Shown piece by piece: positions 1 to 8,019 of a DNA stretch of 64,000 nucleotides; position 1 is the first letter of the stretch; every line of letters starts with the position of its first letter. Under the pieces are notes generated by a model. That model did not search any database, was not told the DNA's origin, and saw nothing but the letters and a program-made list of their open reading frames with translations. The DNA lies in the NCBI RefSeq assembly GCF_000425125.1, contig NZ_KE384309.1, forward strand, positions 22,851 through 86,850. Reading direction: 5' to 3'. This DNA is from Paenibacillus taiwanensis DSM 18679. GTDB taxonomy: Bacteria; Bacillota; Bacilli; Paenibacillales; Paenibacillaceae. The translations under genes were made by a program, and so were the position numbers.

Positions 1-13
1 CTACGGGTCACCA
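1..13 (+). tRNA. 3' tail of a tRNA-Glu (partial, cut by window edge)
   Basis: The first 13 bases end in an encoded CCA and read as the 3' acceptor strand plus discriminator of a Bacillus-type tRNA-Glu (ACGGGTCA-CCA). The body lies outside the window, so identity rests on the acceptor strand alone. Confidence 0.6.
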
Positions 14-44
14 TTACAATCTCTCAACTGGTAATAATTGAGGG

Positions 45-73
45 TTGAACAAGAGTTAAAGATTTGATATGAT
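45..73 (+). promoter_or_regulatory. Sigma-A promoter of the tRNA operon
   Basis: TTGAAC (45-50), a 17-bp spacer and TATGAT (68-73) lie about 30 bp upstream of the first complete tRNA. This suggests the 13 tRNAs form their own transcription unit, separate from the tRNA-Glu that precedes them. Confidence 0.6.
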
Positions 74-104
74 ATAAAAGTCGCTGATGAAACAACGACA
101 ACAT

Positions 105-180
105 GGACGCTTAGCTCAGCTGGGAGAGCATCTGCCTTACAAGCAGAGGGTCGGCGGTTCGATCCCGTCAGCGTCCACCA
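105..180 (+). tRNA. tRNA-Val (TAC)
   Basis: Complete cloverleaf with encoded CCA. Acceptor GGACGCT pairs with AGCGTCC; the anticodon loop CTTACAA gives anticodon TAC. First gene of the tRNA operon. Confidence 0.96.
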
Positions 181-186
181 TAATAT

Positions 187-263
<77 letters not shown>

Positions 264-273
264 AATGAATCGT

Positions 274-350
274 GGAGCTGTGGTGTAGAGGCCTAACATG
301 CCTGCCTGTCACGCAGGAGACCGCGGGTTCGAATCCCGTCAGCTCCGCCA
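274..350 (+). tRNA. tRNA-Asp (GTC)
   Basis: Acceptor GGAGCTG pairs with CAGCTCC. Anticodon loop CTGTCAC gives GTC. CCA is encoded. Confidence 0.96.
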
Positions 351-389
351 TTTAATTAATATTGGTTAGGACGATTTAATCGAAAGTAA

Positions 390-465
<76 letters not shown>

Positions 466-477
466 TATAAGTAATAT

Positions 478-553
478 GCCGGTGTAGCTCAGTTGGTAGA
501 GCGGCTGACTTGTAATCAGTAGGTCGAGGGTTCGACTCCTTTCGCCGGCACCA
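478..553 (+). tRNA. tRNA-Thr (TGT)
   Basis: Acceptor GCCGGTG pairs with CGCCGGC (one G-T pair). Anticodon loop CTTGTAA gives TGT. CCA is encoded. Confidence 0.95.
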
Positions 554-557
554 TCTT

Positions 558-643
558 GGAGGATTAGCGAAGTGGCCAAACGCAGCAGACTGTAAATCTG
601 TTCCCGTCCGGGTTCGGTGGTTCGAATCCATCATCCTCCACCA
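558..643 (+). tRNA. tRNA-Tyr (GTA)
   Basis: Class II tRNA with a long variable arm. Acceptor GGAGGAT pairs with ATCCTCC. Anticodon loop CTGTAAA gives GTA. CCA is encoded. Confidence 0.95.
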
Positions 644-647
644 TTAT

Positions 648-721
648 AGGGGCATAGTTTAAAGGTAGAACAGCGGTCTCCAAAACCGTTAGTGTGGGTT
701 CAATTCCTGCTGCCCCTGCCA
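648..721 (+). tRNA. tRNA-Trp (CCA)
   Basis: Acceptor AGGGGCA pairs with TGCCCCT. Anticodon loop CTCCAAA gives CCA. The 3' CCA is encoded. It is the cognate of the trpS T-box further along the window. Confidence 0.95.
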
Positions 722-758
722 AGAGCATCTTGGTGTAATTGAATATTTTTAGGAATGT

Positions 759-835
759 GGCGGTCGTGGCGAAGGGGTTAACGCACCGGATTGTGGCTCC
801 GGCACTCGGGGGTTCAAGTCCCCTCGATCGCCCCA
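759..835 (+). tRNA. tRNA-His (GTG)
   Basis: Anticodon GTG. An encoded extra G at 759 (G-1) lies opposite discriminator C73, the identity element read by HisRS. Acceptor GCGGTCG pairs with CGATCGC. CCA is encoded. Confidence 0.95.
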
Positions 836-843
836 TATACCTT

Positions 844-918
844 TGGGGATTAGCCAAGCGGTAAGGCAACGGACTTTGACTCCGTCATGCATAGGTTCAA
901 ATCCTATATCCCCAGCCA
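844..918 (+). tRNA. tRNA-Gln (TTG)
   Basis: Acceptor TGGGGAT pairs with ATCCCCA. Anticodon TTG. CCA is encoded. A degenerate copy of this gene appears to lie just after the operon at about 1333-1390. Confidence 0.95.
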
Positions 919-921
919 TTT

Positions 922-996
922 GCGGACATAGCTCAGTGGTAGAGTATCGCCTTGCCAAGGCGAGGGTCGCGGGTTCGAATCCCGTTGTCCGCTCCA
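922..996 (+). tRNA. tRNA-Gly (GCC)
   Basis: Acceptor GCGGACA pairs with TGTCCGC. Anticodon loop TTGCCAA gives GCC. CCA is encoded. Confidence 0.95.
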
Positions 997-1000
997 TTAT

Positions 1001-1075
1001 GGCGCCATAGCCAAGTGGTAAGGCAAAGCTCTGCAAAAGCTTTATTCCCCAGTTCAAATCTGGGTGGCGCCTCCA
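1001..1075 (+). tRNA. tRNA-Cys (GCA)
   Basis: Acceptor GGCGCCA pairs with TGGCGCC. Anticodon loop CTGCAAA gives GCA. CCA is encoded. Confidence 0.95.
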
Positions 1076-1106
1076 TAATTTTTTATTGATTGAAATGGCT
1101 TCATAT

Positions 1107-1183
1107 GTGCCCTTAGCTCAGCTGGATAGAGTATTTGACTACGAATCAAAAGGTCGGGAGTTCGAATCTCTCAGGGCACGCCA
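1107..1183 (+). tRNA. tRNA-Arg (ACG)
   Basis: Acceptor GTGCCCT pairs with AGGGCAC. Anticodon ACG, normally deaminated to ICG. CCA is encoded. Confidence 0.95.
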
Positions 1184-1197
1184 CTTAAATTTAATAT

Positions 1198-1279
1198 GCC
1201 GGTGTGGCGGAATGGCAGACGCGCGCGACTCAAAATCGTGAGGGAAACCGTGGAGGTTCGAGTCCTCTCACCGGCACCA
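1198..1279 (+). tRNA. tRNA-Leu (CAA)
   Basis: Class II tRNA with an extended variable arm. Acceptor GCCGGTG pairs with CACCGGC. Anticodon loop CTCAAAA gives CAA. CCA is encoded. Last functional gene of the operon. Confidence 0.94.
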
Positions 1280-1292
1280 TTTCAAACATTCA

Positions 1293-1319
1293 GACCCATG
1301 ATGATTCTTGGGTTTTTTT
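1293..1319 (+). terminator. Terminator of the tRNA operon
   Basis: A short ACCCA...TGGGT hairpin followed by a run of seven T, directly downstream of tRNA-Leu. Confidence 0.7.
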
Positions 1320-1332
1320 ATTGCGTACAAAG

Positions 1333-1390
1333 ACTACTTAGCAGTTAGGCAACGGGATTTGACTCTGTCATGCAAAAGAATGGTTTATAG
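1333..1390 (+). pseudogene. Decayed tRNA-Gln remnant
   Basis: This stretch aligns by eye with the intact tRNA-Gln at 844-918. It shares a TTAGC...GGCAACGG segment, a TTGACTC anticodon-loop region and GTCATGCA, but lacks a pairing acceptor stem, a proper T-arm and CCA. It lies beyond the operon terminator and is probably not transcribed. Confidence 0.5.
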
Positions 1391-1444
1391 AATTCATAAC
1401 TTATGCATAACGAAGATATACATAGCAAAAACAAACAACCATAC

Positions 1445-1488
1445 AAAAGCCAAGCAGACGTGAGCGTAAGCTCCGCAGCTTGGCTTTT
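1445..1488. terminator. Bidirectional terminator, tRNA region / floT
   Basis: AAAGCCAAGC and GCTTGGCTTT form a perfect stem flanked by A-tract and T-tract, so it can end transcription both ways. It lies 20 bp past the floT stop codon on the minus strand. Confidence 0.85.
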
Positions 1489-1505
1489 ATACTTCATATA
1501 ATTAA

Positions 1506-3023
1506 TTATTGCGTATCACTGTTAGCAACCGGTGTATTTGCAATGGAAGGAATTTCTGTACGACTTGATTCACTTCCTGCACCGTCTGTTAATCTTTTGA
1601 TCATTTTCTCGATATCGAGTCCTGAGACATCTTTAAGCATCTGTGGTGCTGTTGCCATAAGCTGGGTGACATAGTTACTAACTCGTGCTGCGCCTTCACC
1701 ATTGCCAGTATCTACTACCGTTAATTTGTCAATTGACTTGATCGGCTCGGCTACCTTACCAGCTAATTCAGGGAGCATCTTCACGACAATGTCGAGCACT
1801 GCTGCTTCGCCAAATTTCTCGAATGCTTCCGCGAGCTTCTGTTTGGCTTCAGCTTCAGCTAGACCTCGCAAGCGAATAACATCAGCTTCCGCTGTACCAC
1901 GAGCGCGTTCAGCGTCTGCAATTGCAAGACCTTCAAGCCGCTTCTGCTCAGCTAATGCCTTTGCTTCGGCTTCGATGCGGTATTGCAGCGCATCAGCTTC
2001 AAGAACTTTGCGTGATTTCTCCGCTTCCGCAGCTTGAACGACGGAATAACGCTCTGCATCGGCCTTTTTCTTCACCTCAGAATCATATTGCTTCTCGCGA
2101 CGCAATATTTCTTTGCCCTCGAGATCGATCTCACGTTCTTTTCTAACGAGTTCAACACGCATTTGCTCTTCAACTACACTTTGCTTGGAACGTGCTTCCT
2201 GAATATGATAGGCCTGATCCGCTTCTGCTCTTGCTTGATCCTGTTCTTTCTTAAAGGAGGCAATCTTTAATTCTTTCTCTTTGCCGGCTTCAGCAATATT
2301 CGTATCACGAAGCAGTTCCGCTTTCATACCTTCTTCTTCTGCCTTTGCTTTCTGGATTCGAGAATCACGAATGGCTTCTGCTTCAGCAATGTCAGCATCA
2401 CGTTTGACAGCTGCGATACGAGGCTTTCCGAGTGCCTCTAGGTATCCGTGTTTGTCACGAACATCTTTAATAGTGAAAGAGACAATTAGCAGCCCCATCT
2501 TCTTAAGATCTTTAGCTGCTACGGATTGAACCTCTTGTGCAAAGCGATCACGGTTGCGATATACTTCTTCAACGGTCATCGATCCAAGAATGGCTCTTAG
2601 GTGCCCTTCCAATACTTCTTGCGCTTCACTTTGTAATGCCTCGGTAGGCTTCCCAAGAAATTGCTCCGCAGCTGTGGCCACATCTTCCACTGAGCCTCCG
2701 ATCTTAATGATCGCTACTGCGTCTGTCAGAACGGGAACTCCCTGCTCGGTGTACACTTCAGGTGTTGAGACGTCTAGCTTGTGAGAAAGCAAGGATAGAA
2801 ACTGTGACTGTTGGAAAATAGGAAGTATAAAAGCACCGCCACCCCGCACGATTTTCATCTTACGGCCAGTTTCATCAGAGGACACATTGCGGCTCCCTAA
2901 ATATGAGCCTGTCACAATCATAGCTTCGTCAGGACTAACAGTTTTGTAGCGTGCCCAAAATGCCAAGCCTAGTACAATGATAACACCCACTACGATAAGA
3001 GGAATCAATAAATAATCTTCCAT
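1506..3023 (-). CDS. floT: Flotillin FloT (YuaG), membrane microdomain scaffold
   Basis: A 505-residue protein matching the B. subtilis FloT/YuaG layout. A single N-terminal membrane anchor (about 6-24) is followed by an SPFH/PHB domain (about 30-200) and a long Ala/Glu-rich coiled coil (about 200-400) carrying the EAEA repeats typical of flotillins, then a Ser/Thr-rich tail. Flotillins oligomerise at the inner face of the membrane and organise fluid or ordered patches; B. subtilis floT belongs to the sigma-W envelope-stress regulon. The start ATG has an AAGGAGAG ribosome site. It follows the NfeD-like gene on the same strand with about 115 bp between them, forming a yuaF-floT pair. Confidence 0.95.
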   Translation of the reverse strand: MEDYLLIPLIVVGVIIVLGLAFWARYKTVSPDEAMIVTGSYLGSRNVSSDETGRKMKIVRGGGAFILPIFQQSQFLSLLSHKLDVSTPEVYTEQGVPVLTDAVAIIKIGGSVEDVATAAEQFLGKPTEALQSEAQEVLEGHLRAILGSMTVEEVYRNRDRFAQEVQSVAAKDLKKMGLLIVSFTIKDVRDKHGYLEALGKPRIAAVKRDADIAEAEAIRDSRIQKAKAEEEGMKAELLRDTNIAEAGKEKELKIASFKKEQDQARAEADQAYHIQEARSKQSVVEEQMRVELVRKEREIDLEGKEILRREKQYDSEVKKKADAERYSVVQAAEAEKSRKVLEADALQYRIEAEAKALAEQKRLEGLAIADAERARGTAEADVIRLRGLAEAEAKQKLAEAFEKFGEAAVLDIVVKMLPELAGKVAEPIKSIDKLTVVDTGNGEGAARVSNYVTQLMATAPQMLKDVSGLDIEKMIKRLTDGAGSESSRTEIPSIANTPVANSDTQ

Positions 3024-3139
3024 CCTAATCTCTCCTTTTTATTCATATATGTATGAGAAAAACTTCGACAAGAAGCATTTCACAACAAACGAATGTATGG
3101 ATTGACAATTGCAGTAAAAGATAAAGATTGAATAAGCGT

Positions 3140-3655
3140 TTATTCAAGAAGAGATACATATACGGTGTGTTCTTTTACCTCAATAACGACAACTCGGCTA
3201 TTCTGCGCTATCACAACGCCATCAAAAGAGGCTGCGATTTGATTGGTGTTGCTTACCCCTACTTTAATGATCACTTCTCCGTATCCCTGAGCGGGTATCG
3301 TAATACTGACATCCCCAATGGAGCCCACCAAGTCCTGCATGGAATAACCAATAGAATTCTCACTGTTCTCCATCGGCTTAATATAGAGGAAGTAAACGAG
3401 CACGGCTAATATAATAGCTCCTGCTACGGCGATAGTGAGAATAATGCCCGTATGAAGTAAGGAGTATCGGGTGAGTAAAATACCGATTGCGCCAATTGTC
3501 GTTAAGCCGCTGACAAGTATAGTGGGTTGTAGAAATGGAACATGAGCATCACCGACTACAAAATGAAAGGCATGTTCCAATAAATCGCTAAATAGTAACG
3601 TCACTAGCGCATATACAACACCAAATACGAGTAAACCCCAATATAAAGTTTCCAT
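3140..3655 (-). CDS. yuaF: NfeD-like membrane protein YuaF, flotillin partner
   Basis: About 171 residues with three predicted membrane spans (roughly 4-22, 45-62 and 68-92) and a soluble C-terminal beta-rich domain (about 100-171) of the OB-fold NfeD type. NfeD proteins are encoded beside flotillins or stomatins and act with them at the membrane. The frame extends upstream to 3712, but GAGGAG seven bases before the ATG at 3655 supports the shorter start, which also places the first membrane segment at the N terminus. A sigma-W promoter lies about 85 bp upstream. Confidence 0.88.
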   Translation of the reverse strand: METLYWGLLVFGVVYALVTLLFSDLLEHAFHFVVGDAHVPFLQPTILVSGLTTIGAIGILLTRYSLLHTGIILTIAVAGAIILAVLVYFLYIKPMENSENSIGYSMQDLVGSIGDVSITIPAQGYGEVIIKVGVSNTNQIAASFDGVVIAQNSRVVVIEVKEHTVYVSLLE

Positions 3656-3737
3656 CGCATCACTCCTCACATGAGAGCTGCCCCTCGGGTTACCATTTGG
3701 TAATGGAACCACTCTAATGGACAGTTATGGAATTATA

Positions 3738-3763
3738 TACGTTTGAAACAGGTGTTAGTTTCA
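3738..3763 (-). promoter_or_regulatory. Sigma-W promoter for yuaF-floT
   Basis: Reading the minus strand, TGAAAC (3763-3758), a 16-bp spacer and CGTA (3741-3738) match the sigma-W consensus exactly. B. subtilis yuaFG is sigma-W dependent, so sequence and context agree. Confidence 0.85.
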
Positions 3764-3783
3764 AGGGGCGAGGCTCATGCAGA

Positions 3784-3814
3784 ACTGGAGTCTATGGAGT
3801 TCCCCGACTTCAGT
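3784..3814 (+). promoter_or_regulatory. Paired ACT-N2-AGT boxes, candidate LiaR sites
   Basis: ACTGGAGT (3784-3791) and ACTTCAGT (3807-3814) are 23 bp apart, about two helical turns, and lie 30-60 bp upstream of the putative -35 of the operon that encodes LiaR. VraR, the staphylococcal LiaR orthologue, is described as recognising ACT-Nx-AGT. Assignment is inference. Confidence 0.4.
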
Positions 3815-3843
3815 CTAGGTTTAAATACCGTCCACAGCCTGTT

Positions 3844-3870
3844 TTGAGATGACAAGAAACCACCTAAAAT
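3844..3870 (+). promoter_or_regulatory. Candidate promoter of the Lia/Psp operon
   Basis: TTGAGA (3844-3849) and TAAAAT (3865-3870) are separated by 15 bp, shorter than ideal. A suboptimal spacer is compatible with an activator-dependent promoter. Confidence 0.4.
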
Positions 3871-3913
3871 AAAGACATAAGCAAACGACATATGAAAGGT
3901 GGTGACGAACACA

Positions 3914-4216
3914 ATGCAAAAGAAAGGAAATACTCTAGCATTACTGTTGATCGGACTTGGGGCATTCCTCTTGTTGAGTAAGCTTGGTTTAAGCTTTGGA
4001 GGATTGTTCGGATACCTGATACCAGTTGCGATGATTGCACTTGGGTATTACGGCGTCAAAGAAGGAAATTCATTCTTTGGCTGGATATTCATTATCATCG
4101 GTGCCATTTCCTTAATCGGCAAGTTGTCCTGGATTATCGGCTTACTCGTTGCAATCGGTATGATATGTTTTGGTATATCCATGCTAGTAGGCAAACGTAA
4201 AGGGTATCCCTATTAA
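3914..4216 (+). CDS. LiaI-like small polytopic membrane protein
   Basis: About 100 residues, nearly all hydrophobic, with four closely packed short spans separated by Gly/Ser turns and a basic C terminus (KRKGYPY). This resembles the LiaI / LiaF N-terminal membrane domain family. In B. subtilis LiaI is the membrane anchor for the PspA protein LiaH; the same role is likely here because a PspA gene starts 40 bp downstream. In-frame GTG codons lie at 3899 and 3902; ATG 3914 preceded by AAAGGTGG is the most plausible start. First gene of a seven-gene operon. Confidence 0.8.
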   Translation: MQKKGNTLALLLIGLGAFLLLSKLGLSFGGLFGYLIPVAMIALGYYGVKEGNSFFGWIFIIIGAISLIGKLSWIIGLLVAIGMICFGISMLVGKRKGYPY

Positions 4217-4256
4217 ACATAAGCTATAAAATTCGAAATAAGGAGGGTTAAGCAGC

Positions 4257-4925
4257 ATGAGCAATATATTCCGGCGAGTACGAGATATTACGCTTGCCTC
4301 ACTAAATGAACATTTAGAGAAGTCGGAAGACCCGATTCGCCTCATCGACCAGTTTCTAATGCGTACTCGTCAAGAGATTACGGAAGCGGAGCGATTGTAT
4401 CAACAGTATGTCATGCATGCGAACCAAATGAAACAGCAGCTTAATCAAGCAGCAGAACTTCGTGATCGTAGAGAACAGCAAGCTTTGTTGGCTCTGAAAG
4501 CGAACGAAGAATACGCAGCTAAGCTAGCCCTTCAAGAGAAATTAATGCATGAAGAGAAAGTGTTAAATTACACAGACTTATATGATAAAAGCAAGCAGGC
4601 GATTCTCGATCTGGAGGAACAACTGCACACGTTAAAAAGCGAATTCCAAACGGTGTATGACAAGCGTCAAATGTACATCGCCCGTATGCAGACGATTCGT
4701 TTGCAGCAGCGTATGAACGAACGTGGATTTGGTAATCCGAATCAGGTTGATGGTATGTTCCGCCGATTGGATGATCGTGTAACTGATATGGAGTGGGAAT
4801 CCCAAAGCTTACGCGACGTTCGCCGTATGAATGATGCCAGCTATAGAGGTTCTTATGAAAAAGATGCGCAAGTGCAGCAAGAGATGGAGCGCTTGAAGCA
4901 GAAGCTGAACACACCTAAGGAGTGA
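4257..4925 (+). CDS. PspA/IM30 family protein, first copy (LiaH-like)
   Basis: A 222-residue, almost wholly alpha-helical, charged protein with the PspA/IM30 signature N terminus (SNIFRRVRDI) and long coiled-coil segments. Such proteins form rings or rods on the inner membrane surface and preserve membrane integrity under envelope stress. A strong ribosome site (AAGGAGGG) precedes the ATG. It is followed 7 bp later by pspC; a second PspA paralogue lies two genes on. The two copies share the helical plan but differ clearly, so this is not a recent tandem duplication. Confidence 0.92.
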   Translation: MSNIFRRVRDITLASLNEHLEKSEDPIRLIDQFLMRTRQEITEAERLYQQYVMHANQMKQQLNQAAELRDRREQQALLALKANEEYAAKLALQEKLMHEEKVLNYTDLYDKSKQAILDLEEQLHTLKSEFQTVYDKRQMYIARMQTIRLQQRMNERGFGNPNQVDGMFRRLDDRVTDMEWESQSLRDVRRMNDASYRGSYEKDAQVQQEMERLKQKLNTPKE

Positions 4926-4932
4926 TTGAAGG

Positions 4933-5421
4933 ATGAACAAGAAGCTGTATCGTTCCACACGTGATTCTAAAATGTGCGGACTGTGTGGCGGACTTGCGGA
5001 ATGGCTGAATATCGATGCAACACTCATCCGTGTGTTGTTTGTGATCGGAGTCATATTTTCCGGATTCACTCTGCTCTTTGTCTACTTTGTCATAGCGCTT
5101 GTTGTTCCAAAAGAGCCGCGGCCGTATGGCCCGATGGGATTTAACGGCTCGAACGGATACGGTCCTAACAATTATGACCCACAAGGCTATAACGGTGGCT
5201 ATGCAGGTGAAGGATACTCACATGACCGCGATGCCCAATACAATCGCAATAGTTATCGTAATCGAAACGATTATCGCTCACAGCAGCAATATAACAGTTC
5301 GTACGATAATAACAGTTCGAATATCGACTCTATGATGAGTGATATTGAGAAGAAAGCTATGATGAACGAATTACAACAATTGCGCGAGAAACTCGCAAAG
5401 TACGAGAAAGGGGATAAGTAA
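4933..5421 (+). CDS. PspC domain membrane protein
   Basis: 162 residues. The first 60 form a PspC domain (motif around [20 protein letters not shown], then a membrane span about 34-58 ending VVPKE). The middle is a Gly/Tyr/Asn/Gln-rich low-complexity linker (about 65-130), and residues 133-160 form a short coiled coil that could contact PspA. PspC proteins sense or relay envelope stress and anchor PspA-type proteins. It sits between two pspA genes with gaps of 7 bp and 1 bp, so translation is probably coupled. Confidence 0.9.
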   Translation: MNKKLYRSTRDSKMCGLCGGLAEWLNIDATLIRVLFVIGVIFSGFTLLFVYFVIALVVPKEPRPYGPMGFNGSNGYGPNNYDPQGYNGGYAGEGYSHDRDAQYNRNSYRNRNDYRSQQQYNSSYDNNSSNIDSMMSDIEKKAMMNELQQLREKLAKYEKGDK

Positions 5422-5422
5422 A

Positions 5423-6100
5423 ATGGGAGTATTTAAACGTATTAAGGATATGACAAAAGCATCTGTACATGATTTGTTGGATAAGGTTGAGGATCCAGTA
5501 GTAATGTTGAATCAATATCTACGTGATATGGAGCAAGAAATTCGTGAAGCAGAAGTAACAGTCGCTAAGCAAATGGCTAACGAGCGCCGTATGAAACAAC
5601 GTTATGAGGAAGCTGTACGTGTTTCAGGTGAACGCGAAGCACAAGCAGGGCGTGCTCTGACTTCTGGTCAAGAGGAACTGGCAAGAAAGCTGTTGGAAGA
5701 GAAATTGTACTATGATCAAAAAATAGTAGAATTCGGCGATCTTCATGCTCAGGCAAAAGCACAGGCAGATGAGTTGATGCATCAAATGCACGTCATGAAG
5801 GATGAGTTCTACAAACTCCGCAACAAACGAAATGAATTGGCTGCACGTGCTCAAATGGCACAAGCCCGCAAGCAAATGTCATCCATCAACACACTGCATA
5901 CGATTGAAAGCGGAAGTGCATCACTTGGTTTCCACCGTATGGAGGAGAAGATTATGCAGCTAGAAGCAGAAGCTGATGTTCTGCGTGTGCCTTATAGCTC
6001 AACTTCATCAGTTTATCAACCGCCGGTTGATCCTGAAAAGCAGTTAAAGGTAGAAGAACAGCTTGCTGCCTTAAAGCAAAAGCTTGGCAAAACGGAATAA
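5423..6100 (+). CDS. PspA/IM30 family protein, second copy
   Basis: 225 residues, helical and coiled coil throughout, with the N-terminal signature [20 protein letters not shown] and the ED-P pair after it ([13 protein letters not shown]) typical of PspA/Vipp1. It starts one base after the pspC stop, with AAAGGGG as the ribosome site. Two PspA paralogues in one operon could form hetero-oligomers or serve different membranes states; the sequence alone does not decide. Confidence 0.92.
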   Translation: MGVFKRIKDMTKASVHDLLDKVEDPVVMLNQYLRDMEQEIREAEVTVAKQMANERRMKQRYEEAVRVSGEREAQAGRALTSGQEELARKLLEEKLYYDQKIVEFGDLHAQAKAQADELMHQMHVMKDEFYKLRNKRNELAARAQMAQARKQMSSINTLHTIESGSASLGFHRMEEKIMQLEAEADVLRVPYSSTSSVYQPPVDPEKQLKVEEQLAALKQKLGKTE

Positions 6101-6150
6101 CTTCTTGGGGTTTAGTGATTGAGTATGATATGCTAAACATTGGGCTAAAT

Positions 6151-6175
6151 ACGGCGATGCATCCTGCATCGCCGT
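6151..6175 (+). repeat. 11-bp perfect inverted repeat, hairpin between pspA2 and liaF
   Basis: ACGGCGATGCA and its exact complement are separated by three bases. No T-tract follows, so it does not look like a standard terminator. It may stabilise the upstream psp mRNA or attenuate read-through into liaFSR. Confidence 0.6.
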
Positions 6176-6212
6176 AAGTGCCTTTGTACAATGACAGAAC
6201 AGGAGGTGCGAC

Positions 6213-6860
6213 ATGAAGTCGAATAACCGAGTACTTGCTTATGTTCTTATAGTGCTGGGGCTGTTTATATTAATCGGAAAATGGCTAAGCTTCGGGACAT
6301 TTGTCGCCCTTGTGCTGATCGTTGTTGGTATGCGTAAAGTACAGTTAATGGAGACCAAAATCGGATATGTGCTGCTAGGTGTTGGTGGCGCCATACTTCT
6401 GCTGGAGCATCTGCCGTTGTTTATCGGCATCGTTCTTATCTCACTAGGCTTATTTTATGTTCGATCACGTAAGGTGCAGTCGAATGAGCAAGTTATAAAG
6501 CGTCAAAACTTATCCACTAGTTTAAAGTGGGACCGCGAGCCTTATCATTTGTATAGTCAAAGCTTATGGCATCTTGTCGGGGAAAGTGATATCGACCTGT
6601 CACTTGCGATTTTAGAGGAACCAGAGACAACACTGCTCTTCCAAGGTGTTATGGGTGACATTGATATTATTATTCCAGATCATATCGGTGTTGAGATTGA
6701 AGCAACCGTTTTGTTTGGACAAATCGATGTGGGCCATGACAGAGATACGGGATTTTTTAATAAATGGATGTGGCGATCTCCAAATTATGAGAAAATGGAC
6801 CAGAGAGTGAAACTGTATCTTTCTTATATCGTAGGAGATATTGACATTAAATTGCATTAA
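6213..6860 (+). CDS. liaF: LiaF-like membrane repressor of the LiaSR system
   Basis: 215 residues: four short hydrophobic segments in the first 85 residues, then a soluble beta-rich C-terminal domain with repeated GD-I-D-I type strands (GESDIDLS, MGDIDIIIP, VGDIDIKL) as in the cell-wall-active antibiotic response domain of LiaF/VraT. LiaF keeps the LiaS kinase inactive in the absence of envelope damage. Ribosome site CAGGAGGTG. Encoded directly before the kinase and regulator, as in B. subtilis liaF-liaS-liaR. Confidence 0.9.
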   Translation: MKSNNRVLAYVLIVLGLFILIGKWLSFGTFVALVLIVVGMRKVQLMETKIGYVLLGVGGAILLLEHLPLFIGIVLISLGLFYVRSRKVQSNEQVIKRQNLSTSLKWDREPYHLYSQSLWHLVGESDIDLSLAILEEPETTLLFQGVMGDIDIIIPDHIGVEIEATVLFGQIDVGHDRDTGFFNKWMWRSPNYEKMDQRVKLYLSYIVGDIDIKLH

Positions 6861-6900
6861 GTAAATTGCATTAAGTCAGGTGAAAGGAGAAGCTTTCCGC

Positions 6901-8019
6901 ATGAATAGCAAGAAGAATGCAAATATGGTCATACGATTTATGGGAGAAACGCTGCTCCTTTCCTTTGCTTTGTTTTTTATTATCGTATACATGCTGCAAT
7001 CAGCTGGGTATGTTCAGCCCTTTGATACATGGGCAATTGGAGTAAAGGCAACGTTATCAGCTCTGCTGGTCGTAGCGGTTATTGCAACGCTGTTTGGTTT
7101 CTATCAAGGTTACAAGATTAAGCGCAGAATTGAGCTGCTGCGCGAATCGATGGTGCTCTTAGAGAAAGGCAACCTGTCCAGACCGATGCCGGAGCTTGGT
7201 AATGACGAGCTCGGACAGCTTGCTGAACAATTAGGTCGGGTTAGTAAGCGCTGGGAAGAGCAAGTAACCTCTTTGCAGCGTCTATCGACCAACAATGCGC
7301 AGCTTGCAGAACAAGCGCGTATTACGGCTATCATTGAAGAGCGGCAGCGATTGGCGCGGGAGCTGCATGATGCGGTCAGTCAGCAATTGTTTGCGATCTC
7401 GATGACCGCAACGGCAGTGAAACGTACGTTGGGCCGTGATTTTGATCGGGCGGAGCGTCAGGTAGAGCTGATTGAAGAGATGGCATCGGTAGCGCAATCG
7501 GAGATGCGGGCCTTGCTGCTGCATTTGCGGCCGGTCCATCTGGAAGGTAAAGGACTAGTTCAAGGTTTACGGGAATTGGTACATGAGTTGCAGTCCAAAG
7601 TTCCGATTGATATTCATTGTGAAGTGGACGAGGATATCCAACTGCTAAAAGGTGTGGAAAATCATCTGTTCCGTATTATTCAAGAGGCATTATCGAATAC
7701 GTTGCGGCATTCCAAGGCGGAGCGGATGGAAATAAGGCTTCAGAATCGTGAGGATGCTGTAAGGCTAATGATTCGTGATAATGGGGTTGGCTTTCATTGG
7801 GAGGATCATAAGCAGGCAAGTTACGGTCTGCGTACAATGCAGGAGCGTGTTAACGAGATTGGAGGCTCCATTCAATTTGTAACGGCCCCTGATAAAGGAA
7901 CACGAATTGAGATTCGGGTTCCTGTATTAAAAGACGAACCGGCTTGGAAGGAGGATGAGGTTAGCGATGGCGATAGAAATGGATATCGAGACATCGATTC
8001 GAGTGCTGCTCGTGGATGA
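6901..8019 (+). CDS. liaS: LiaS-like sensor histidine kinase
   Basis: 372 residues from ATG 6901 (AAAGGAG before it; an in-frame GTG at 6880 lacks such a site). Two membrane spans (about 13-34 and 47-68) enclose only a short outside loop, the intramembrane-sensing plan of LiaS/VraS. A HAMP segment follows, then a HisKA_3 dimerisation domain with ARELHDAVSQ (His156 is the predicted phosphorylation site), and a GHKL ATPase domain with N (NTLRHSKA), DNGVGF and GLRTMQERV boxes. The 3' end overlaps liaR by about 50 bp, indicating tight coupling. Confidence 0.93.
   Translation: MNSKKNANMVIRFMGETLLLSFALFFIIVYMLQSAGYVQPFDTWAIGVKATLSALLVVAVIATLFGFYQGYKIKRRIELLRESMVLLEKGNLSRPMPELGNDELGQLAEQLGRVSKRWEEQVTSLQRLSTNNAQLAEQARITAIIEERQRLARELHDAVSQQLFAISMTATAVKRTLGRDFDRAERQVELIEEMASVAQSEMRALLLHLRPVHLEGKGLVQGLRELVHELQSKVPIDIHCEVDEDIQLLKGVENHLFRIIQEALSNTLRHSKAERMEIRLQNREDAVRLMIRDNGVGFHWEDHKQASYGLRTMQERVNEIGGSIQFVTAPDKGTRIEIRVPVLKDEPAWKEDEVSDGDRNGYRDIDSSAARG

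Noticed and set aside
6612-6857. 81-codon minus-strand frame inside liaF
   Set aside because: Shadow of liaF in another frame, with no ribosome site.
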